A DNA stretch of 64,000 nucleotides from PoT sp049331405 (lineage in GTDB: Bacteria; Planctomycetota; Planctomycetia; Isosphaerales; Isosphaeraceae), in the NCBI RefSeq assembly GCF_049331405.1, contig NZ_CP186274.1:1674001-1738000 (forward strand), read 5' to 3'. Under the pieces are notes generated by a model. That model ran no database searches and had not been told where the DNA came from. It saw only the letters and a program-made list of their open reading frames with translations. The number at the start of each line of letters is the position of its first letter. Position 1 is the first letter of the stretch. The position numbers were made by a program, and so were the translations under genes. This document shows, piece after piece, positions 59,095-64,000 of the stretch.

Positions 59095-60540
59095 ATGCCA
59101 ACGTTCGTACCACCGCCCACCCAGCGGCTGACGACCAGCCAGCGCACGTCCCAGGTGTGGCCATCCAACTCGCTGATCGTCGACAGGACCAACGGGGTCC
59201 TGTACTCGGGCGACGGGACGACTCAGGGAGCCGTCGGGGTGGGTTGGACGCCCCTGCGGATGCTGCTGGAGCGCCTGCGCAGGGCGGCCTCGGCGGCGAG
59301 GAACAACAACGTCATCGACAATGCGGCGATGGCGTCGCCCCCCACGGTCACGTCGGCCGCGAACGACACGCAGACCAACTCGTACTACCTGTCGAACGGC
59401 GGGGTGCTGAGCAACCAGGACAAATACATCGCGGTCGGCGGGGTGCTGTTCTCCAACACCGTCAGCCCCTACAACGGCAATTACATCAACGTCAAGTCGG
59501 TCTCCTCCACGTCGGGCTCCAACATCGGCCCGCCGGGGGTCTATCAGAACGGCTGGTATGTCGAGACCATGACGGACAGCCCGAACGTCTCGTTCGGCTA
59601 TTATCGCACCGCCCAGGGCGGGGTGATGGTCGCCGTGTCAGAGAACGGCGGGCCGATGCAGTACACCTCGTTCACGCCCACGACGATGTACAACAACGGC
59701 TCGGCGTGCGGGTCGAATACGGGGTCCGTGACGGTGGCGTTCGGCTCGTCGAAGGTCCGCCGGGTCCGGCTCGAGCTGGGCAATCAGCGGACGGACGAGG
59801 CCTGCGGCGGCGCCGGGGGGGTCGCGTTCCTCCGCAGGATCGCCGTCGACCCGAGCTACTCCATCTGGAAGCCGAAGGATGTGGATGTCATCAATGCCGC
59901 ATTCGTCGGGGACAGCTATACGGTCGGGGCCCCGCGCGACGCGGGCATGCAGACGGTGAACTGGGCCAGGACCTGTGCGGCGAAGCTCGGATGGCGGGCC
60001 GTCTGCATGGCGCAGGGGGGGACGGGCTTCTCGAGGGCCAACGGGGCCCTGCCGGCGGCGAGCGACCCCCTGAGGCTTGCGGACCTCTCGGCGCAGCCTT
60101 ACGACGTGTTCGTGTTCGCCCTGGGTACGAACGACGTCTCGGGGAACGACAACACGGCCGCGGCCCTGCCGGACCTCCAGGCGAAGGCCCTGGCCTGCTT
60201 CCAGGCGGCCCGCGCGGCGAACTCGATCTCGCCGATCATAGTGGTCAGCCCCTGGCCGAGGACGTCCTTCCCGGCCCAGACGCAGGCGGACCTGGCCTCG
60301 GCGGTCCTTGCGGCGTTCAACCAATTCGGCGATGCCAACAGCCTATACATCCCCATCTATGACGATACCTCCGGCAACTGGATGGCGGGGACGTCGTACC
60401 AGGGGAACATCGTCAATGCCTCGGATATCTCGGGGCGTTATATCTGGACGGATAAGATCCATCCCGTCCTGGCCGGCCACTACTACTACGGCGAGCGGGT
60501 CGCCCACGCGATCCGCGACTGGCTGCAAGCCGTCCAGTAA
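59095..60540 (+). CDS. Phage SGNH/GDSL-type hydrolase
   Basis: This encodes 481 residues from ATG 59095. The first 260 residues are beta-rich and Ser/Thr/Asn-rich (NSYYLSNGGVLSNQDKYIAV), like a carbohydrate-binding or fibre part. The C-terminal half is an SGNH hydrolase: nucleophile in AFVGDSYTVG (Ser274), the GTND block (Asn346) and the DKIHP block (Asp453, His456). Such enzymes de-esterify sugars or lipids. In phages they usually sit on tail fibres or the head surface and trim the host surface. This gene lies among the head genes, which is a less common place. Confidence 0.85.
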   Translation: MPTFVPPPTQRLTTSQRTSQVWPSNSLIVDRTNGVLYSGDGTTQGAVGVGWTPLRMLLERLRRAASAARNNNVIDNAAMASPPTVTSAANDTQTNSYYLSNGGVLSNQDKYIAVGGVLFSNTVSPYNGNYINVKSVSSTSGSNIGPPGVYQNGWYVETMTDSPNVSFGYYRTAQGGVMVAVSENGGPMQYTSFTPTTMYNNGSACGSNTGSVTVAFGSSKVRRVRLELGNQRTDEACGGAGGVAFLRRIAVDPSYSIWKPKDVDVINAAFVGDSYTVGAPRDAGMQTVNWARTCAAKLGWRAVCMAQGGTGFSRANGALPAASDPLRLADLSAQPYDVFVFALGTNDVSGNDNTAAALPDLQAKALACFQAARAANSISPIIVVSPWPRTSFPAQTQADLASAVLAAFNQFGDANSLYIPIYDDTSGNWMAGTSYQGNIVNASDISGRYIWTDKIHPVLAGHYYYGERVAHAIRDWLQAVQ

Positions 60541-60575
60541 CCACTCGGTTGAGCACTCGAGGGCATATTCAAGAT

Positions 60576-61268
60576 ATGGCAACCGCCAACGTACCCCGCA
60601 CGGTCACGTTCGGGCCGCTCTACTCGGGGCAGGCCTCGAACCTCGTCTATACGGTCCTGGACAGCGCCGGGACCGCCAGGATCGGCCCGACGACGGGCAC
60701 GGGCGTCGCGGAGATGACCGACGCCCTCGGCAATGCGACGACCGGGTCTTACGCCGTCACCCTCGCCATCGACCCGGCCTGGCTCCCCTGCACGGAGAAG
60801 TACGCGATCGTGGGGAAGGCGGGGGTCGGCGTCCAGGGGACGTTCGGCCTCGAGGCGATGCCCACGTCGATCGACAGCAGCGGCAAGGTCGCCCTTCAGG
60901 ATGCGTCGATCGCCACGGCGACGTTCGCGACGAATGCCACGATCCCGGCCGTCGCCTCCGTCGTGGATAGGGCGAATTTTACGCTTTCTACGTCCGAGCA
61001 TGAGGCTATCCGCTCGGACATGGACGCGGCGACCACGGCCTTCTGGTCGGCTCCGGCGACGTTCGAGAACCAGGACGACGTGACCGCGCCGACGCGCGAG
61101 GATTGCCTCGCCGGTGCCTGGACGGTTGCCTATGCCGCGTGGGTCGACAACAGCACGTCGACCCCGCCTCAGCTCGTGCAATACAAGCCGGGGGGCGTCG
61201 GTTCCGGCACGGTGCGCGTCTACAACCTGACGAACAACACGAACGGCCAGCCGGTCGCCAGGAGCTGA
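60576..61268 (+). CDS. Phage structural protein, fibre- or baseplate-like
   Basis: This encodes 230 residues from ATG 60576 (MATANVPRTVTFGPLYSG). The first about 95 residues look like an immunoglobulin-like beta domain (ASNLVYTVLDSAGTARIGPT). A helical, Ala/Thr-rich spacer follows (RANFTLSTSEHEAIRSDMDA) and the C-terminus has a short beta segment (SGTVRVYNLTNNTNGQPVAR). No named family is recognised; it is probably a virion component between head and tail genes. Confidence 0.55.
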   Translation: MATANVPRTVTFGPLYSGQASNLVYTVLDSAGTARIGPTTGTGVAEMTDALGNATTGSYAVTLAIDPAWLPCTEKYAIVGKAGVGVQGTFGLEAMPTSIDSSGKVALQDASIATATFATNATIPAVASVVDRANFTLSTSEHEAIRSDMDAATTAFWSAPATFENQDDVTAPTREDCLAGAWTVAYAAWVDNSTSTPPQLVQYKPGGVGSGTVRVYNLTNNTNGQPVARS

Positions 61269-61274
61269 GCGTCT

Positions 61275-62375
61275 ATGCCGGGCTTGGTGACAATCGGTTA
61301 TGGCACGGGCGGGGTCGTCGGCTCGCCCGGCATCGTCACGATGGGGCTCGGCTCCAACGCGCCGATCGCCGCCGACGCGTTCAACCTCATCACGGTCGAA
61401 TACACCGCGAACATCCTGGAAGCCGCGGGGGTCGTCATGACCCAGGCGCAGCGGGACGTCCTGCCTGCGCTGATCACCGCGGCGAGCAAGGAGATCGAGC
61501 GGTTCTGCAACCGGCCGTTCGTGCTCCTGAATTACGACGAGATCGCGACGCCCGAAGGGGGGCGGCAGGATCGGGGGGAGCCGGCGAGCTTCATGCTCTC
61601 GAGGCATCCGGTCAAGTCGATCGCCAGGGTCCACACCGGCCGCGCGACCGCCCTGCGGATCCGCAACACGGATCAAGGTTTGAACCAGTATGCGACCGTC
61701 CAGTTCGCGGCGGTTGGGGACGTGGATTACCTGGACCTGCAATACACCGGGATCTTGCTGAACCGGGTGTCGTCGGGGACGCAGACGAGCCGGATCCTGA
61801 CGTTCGCCGAGTACGGCACGGTGCAACTCCTGGCCGACGCGATCAACGGCCTCGGATACGGCTGGGAGGCGACCGTCACGGCGGCGGGCCTGGCGTCGAA
61901 CGTCGGGCGATTCCCGTCGGCGGACCTCGTCGGTCTCCGCGAGCCCAAGAACGCCCTGGGCGATGGGGCGGGGGTCGACCTGTTCATGAAGGCGGCCTCG
62001 CAGTTCGACATCGATCGGGCCACGGGGATCGTTCGGGTCTACGGCTGGGACGGCTTCTCCATCGGCTTCGGCGGCGGCTGGGGCGATCCCTTCGGCGCCT
62101 CGTGGGACGGCCTGGCCGACTACGGCGGCGGCCAACTCGGCTGGGGCCAGTTCCGCGTCAGCTACCAGGCGGGTTATTCGGTCATCCCCGAGCCGATCCA
62201 GTTCATCTGTGCAGAGCTCGTCAAGGTTGCATTCGATCGCATGAAGATCAACCCCTACGTCGCCTCCGAGACCCTGGCCGGCGCCGAGCATTCGATCTCA
62301 TTCCGCGAGATCGCCACGGGGATGACCGAGGAAATGCGTCAGCAGCTCACCAAATACAAGGACTATCACGTCTGA
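61275..62375 (+). CDS. Head-tail connector protein
   Basis: This encodes 366 residues from ATG 61275. The helical N-terminal core (AQRDVLPALITAASKEIERF, then CNRPFVLLNYDE) is the Phage_connect_1/gp6 pattern, usually about 100 residues long. The C-terminal end (VIPEPIQFICAELVKVAFDR, GMTEEMRQQLTKYK) closes the same fold. The middle about 180 residues are inserted (LASNVGRFPSADLVGLREPK; FSIGFGGGWGDPFGASW), making it much larger than average. It would sit between portal and tail. The stop shares a base with the next start. Confidence 0.75.
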   Translation: MPGLVTIGYGTGGVVGSPGIVTMGLGSNAPIAADAFNLITVEYTANILEAAGVVMTQAQRDVLPALITAASKEIERFCNRPFVLLNYDEIATPEGGRQDRGEPASFMLSRHPVKSIARVHTGRATALRIRNTDQGLNQYATVQFAAVGDVDYLDLQYTGILLNRVSSGTQTSRILTFAEYGTVQLLADAINGLGYGWEATVTAAGLASNVGRFPSADLVGLREPKNALGDGAGVDLFMKAASQFDIDRATGIVRVYGWDGFSIGFGGGWGDPFGASWDGLADYGGGQLGWGQFRVSYQAGYSVIPEPIQFICAELVKVAFDRMKINPYVASETLAGAEHSISFREIATGMTEEMRQQLTKYKDYHV

Positions 62376-62914
62376 TGGCCAAGCAGCTCATCATGCTCCC
62401 CGACACGGGGAGGTCGATCGTCTACGCGGCGATCGTCGCGCACCTGAAGTCCGACCCCTTGCTCAAGTCGGTCCGGCCGGCGATCCAGTGGCAGACATTC
62501 ATCGACGACGGCCCGTCGAACCAGACGGCGGTCGAGAACACCGGACTCCCCTCGATCAACATCACGCCCGTCGCGATGCCGGCGAACCAGGAGGCGCAGA
62601 CCCTGCAGAACAGCCCGCTGGGGATGAGACTCATCATCACCACGCCGGGCCTTGATGCGAGGGACGCGCTCAACCTCTGGGGGGCGATCGAGCGGGCACT
62701 CTTCCCGGGCGACGGCAGCAAGACCTTGAATAACAGCATCCGCGAGGCCCTCCACGCGGGCTCCGTGCAGCAGGGCAAGCCCCTCGGCTCGCTCCAGACG
62801 ATCAATCTCTCGCAGCCCGGCGTCTTCAGCGGCGCCAACAATCCCCAGTCGGGCCTCCCGTCCTGCATCACCGCCGACGGATATATCGTCGCGTTGATGA
62901 CCGTCCCCAAGTAA
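62375..62914 (+). CDS. Phage tail terminator-like protein
   Basis: This encodes 179 residues from ATG 62375 (MAKQLIMLPDTGRSIVYAA), which shares one base with the previous stop. It has a mixed alpha/beta composition with a motif region SINITPVAMPANQEAQTLQN followed by LGMRLIITTPGLDARDALNL, as in minor tail or tail-terminator proteins placed between connector and tail tube. Family assignment rests mainly on gene order. Confidence 0.55.
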   Translation: MAKQLIMLPDTGRSIVYAAIVAHLKSDPLLKSVRPAIQWQTFIDDGPSNQTAVENTGLPSINITPVAMPANQEAQTLQNSPLGMRLIITTPGLDARDALNLWGAIERALFPGDGSKTLNNSIREALHAGSVQQGKPLGSLQTINLSQPGVFSGANNPQSGLPSCITADGYIVALMTVPK

Positions 62915-62936
62915 CTTTCTCCGAGGCAATCACACA

Positions 62937-63833
62937 ATGGCCAGACAGTTCCTGCGTATCACCCCGGAGACGAGCTACGGGGTCTTCAATTCGAGCGGCG
63001 TGAAGACGATCATCCAGATCGACCAGGCCAACCCCTTCTCGATGCGGCCGACGCCGATCAAGTGGGCGATCCGGTCGGCCGGCGGCTACAACAAGCGGAT
63101 CCAGACCGGGTCGTCGAAGGTTTCGTACAACGGCACGCTCAACACGCTGATGTACGGCAGCCAGATGGCCCAGATCTTCCCGCTGATCGCCGAGACGAAC
63201 CCGACGACCCTCTCGTCGTTCACGGTCGATCATTGCCTCCTAATGGACGATAACTCCAACACCAAGGTCTACCGCCGATACCTCGGCGTGATGACCCAGC
63301 AGGCGCAGATATCGGCGAGCGAGTCGAATCAACTCATGCGGCTGCAACTCCAGCTCATCGCCCAGAAGGACGCTGCGATCACCGCGAGCGACTTCCCCGA
63401 GCCCGCGGTGGGGGCCTATCCGTACGACGCCCCTTACGTCTTCGAGATGTCGTCGGGCACGTTCACTCTGGGGTCGTCGCGGGTCGAGTTCGAGGAGTTC
63501 AACCTGACGATCCAGAATATTCTGGACCCGAGGTTCTTCGCCTCGCAGTACCTGACGCGCTGCAAGTACTGCGGCCGAGACGTGAACTTCTCGACGAGGT
63601 TCCCTTATGTGACGACGGTGGACCGGGCCAACTTCGAGTCGGTCTCGTCCGTCGCCGCGTCGATCACGTTCGCCAACGGCGCACACTCGATCGGCATCAA
63701 TTTGCAGTCGAACAACTTCTACGCGAACGTGCAGGACGACCTGGCGCTCGACAAGGTGCACCTCCAGTCGATCGACATGGAAGCCTACCTCGACGTCACC
63801 GCCGGCACCGACGCCACGTTCACCGTGAGCTGA
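62937..63833 (+). CDS. Phage tail tube protein
   Basis: This encodes 298 residues from ATG 62937. The beta-rich sequence (VSYNGTLNTLMYGSQMAQIF, LTIQNILDPRFFASQYLTRC, FANGAHSIGINLQSNNFYAN) and its place after the tail terminator and before a small gene with chaperone-like position fit the major tail tube subunit of a siphovirus. Two Cys in YLTRCKYCGRDVNF are an unusual addition and might bind metal. The tube fold is not identifiable by motif, so gene order carries most of the weight. Confidence 0.65.
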   Translation: MARQFLRITPETSYGVFNSSGVKTIIQIDQANPFSMRPTPIKWAIRSAGGYNKRIQTGSSKVSYNGTLNTLMYGSQMAQIFPLIAETNPTTLSSFTVDHCLLMDDNSNTKVYRRYLGVMTQQAQISASESNQLMRLQLQLIAQKDAAITASDFPEPAVGAYPYDAPYVFEMSSGTFTLGSSRVEFEEFNLTIQNILDPRFFASQYLTRCKYCGRDVNFSTRFPYVTTVDRANFESVSSVAASITFANGAHSIGINLQSNNFYANVQDDLALDKVHLQSIDMEAYLDVTAGTDATFTVS

Positions 63834-63867
63834 CGCCGGCCCTACTCTTATCAGGAGTTGAGTAACG

Positions 63868-64000
63868 ATGTCCGAATCTGAAACCCACGTCGCGCCCGGC
63901 GATCCCAACGCCGGCGCGGCGATCGTCCTCCGCATGCTCCAAGGCGCCCACCCGGAGGATGCCCGCGCCGTGAGGGACTGGTTCACCTCGATCCCCGGTC
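63868..64000 (+). CDS. Phage protein, possible tail assembly chaperone (partial)
   Basis: The gene begins at ATG 63868 (MSESETHVAPGDPNAGAA), with AGGAG at 63853-63857, and runs off the right edge after 44 visible residues. The region is helical and acidic (VLRMLQGAHPEDARAVRDWF). In siphoviruses the slot after the tail tube usually holds the tail assembly chaperone, often with a programmed frameshift, but too little sequence is visible to confirm. Confidence 0.5.
   Translation, partial: MSESETHVAPGDPNAGAAIVLRMLQGAHPEDARAVRDWFTSIPG

Larger units (their letters stand above)
43382..64000 (+). mobile_element. Siphovirus-like prophage (left part; continues past the window)
   Basis: About 30 genes lie on one strand, most with overlaps of 1-14 nt or short gaps. 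The order runs accessory genes, peptidase plus small membrane proteins, terminase small and large subunits, portal, cargo pair, HK97-gp10-like protein, S78 protease, capsid, decoration, tail-side hydrolase, connectors and tail tube. That matches HK97-type tailed phages, except that the lysis-like genes precede the terminase. No integrase, repressor or lysis terminator is in view, so completeness cannot be judged. Two host-type repeat families lie inside it (48244-48267 and 54609-54659), which suggests long residence in this genome. A gene-transfer agent or phage-derived particle is an alternative. Confidence 0.8.

Overview
This is a GC-rich window that looks like the chromosome of a planctomycete, most likely of the Isosphaeraceae type. 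The support is indirect: tandem HEAT-repeat paralogues with an N-terminal membrane anchor, an ECF-type sigma factor fused through a membrane helix to carboxypeptidase-regulatory-like and thioredoxin-like domains, anchored WD40 proteins, thioredoxin proteins with extra N- and C-terminal domains, and many short proteins known mainly from this phylum. There are no rRNA genes and no intact tRNA.

Layout. 1-6.4 kb: a minus-strand tandem family of anchored HEAT-repeat proteins. One runs off the left edge, one is intact, two are frameshifted and one is a small internally deleted relic. 6.57-8.03 kb: a gene-free cluster of repeats arranged as a large imperfect inverted repeat. 8.1-15 kb: a membrane protein, then a type I restriction-modification operon (hsdM-hsdS-hsdR, with 4-nt overlaps); hsdM is frameshifted at a G6 tract. 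15-30 kb: mostly unlinked single genes, including a Gly/Tyr-rich secreted protein, a coiled-coil secreted protein, a methyltransferase, a zinc-ribbon/HEAT protein, a thioredoxin-like protein with a palindromic operator candidate, a WD40 protein, a HAD protein, an ATP-grasp protein and an oxidoreductase relic. 30-43 kb: the sigma/redoxin fusion, a transposase relic, a winged-helix regulator with its membrane partner, a trypsin-like protease, an AlkD-like protein, a bestrophin-like channel and several small proteins. Palindromic repeats lie between them.

43.4-64 kb: a collinear, plus-strand siphovirus-like prophage that continues past the right edge. Its order is small accessory proteins, a papain-like cysteine peptidase with small membrane (holin-like) proteins, small and large terminase subunits, portal, a cargo pair, an HK97-gp10-like protein, an S78 prohead protease, major capsid protein, decoration-like protein, an SGNH hydrolase, head-tail connectors and a tail tube protein. 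No integrase or clear attachment site is visible.

The most interesting locus is the cargo pair at 52470-53899. A protein translationally overlapped with the portal gene carries a short N-terminal phage-type segment, a long Arg/Lys-rich linker and a C-terminal SCP1.201/DddA-like cytidine deaminase domain. It is followed, with a 4-nt overlap, by an Imm1-like immunity protein. The pair is visibly less GC-rich than its surroundings and sits where MuF-type polymorphic phage toxins are found. I read it as a phage-borne nucleic-acid deaminase toxin with its immunity gene.

Two genome-wide palindromic repeat families were also seen: one with a GGGACCAATTGGTCCC core whose flanks vary but stay complementary, and one with a CCCAGGTTGNNNCAACCTGGG-like core. 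Both also occur inside the prophage. All family assignments come from reading motifs by eye, without database searches.
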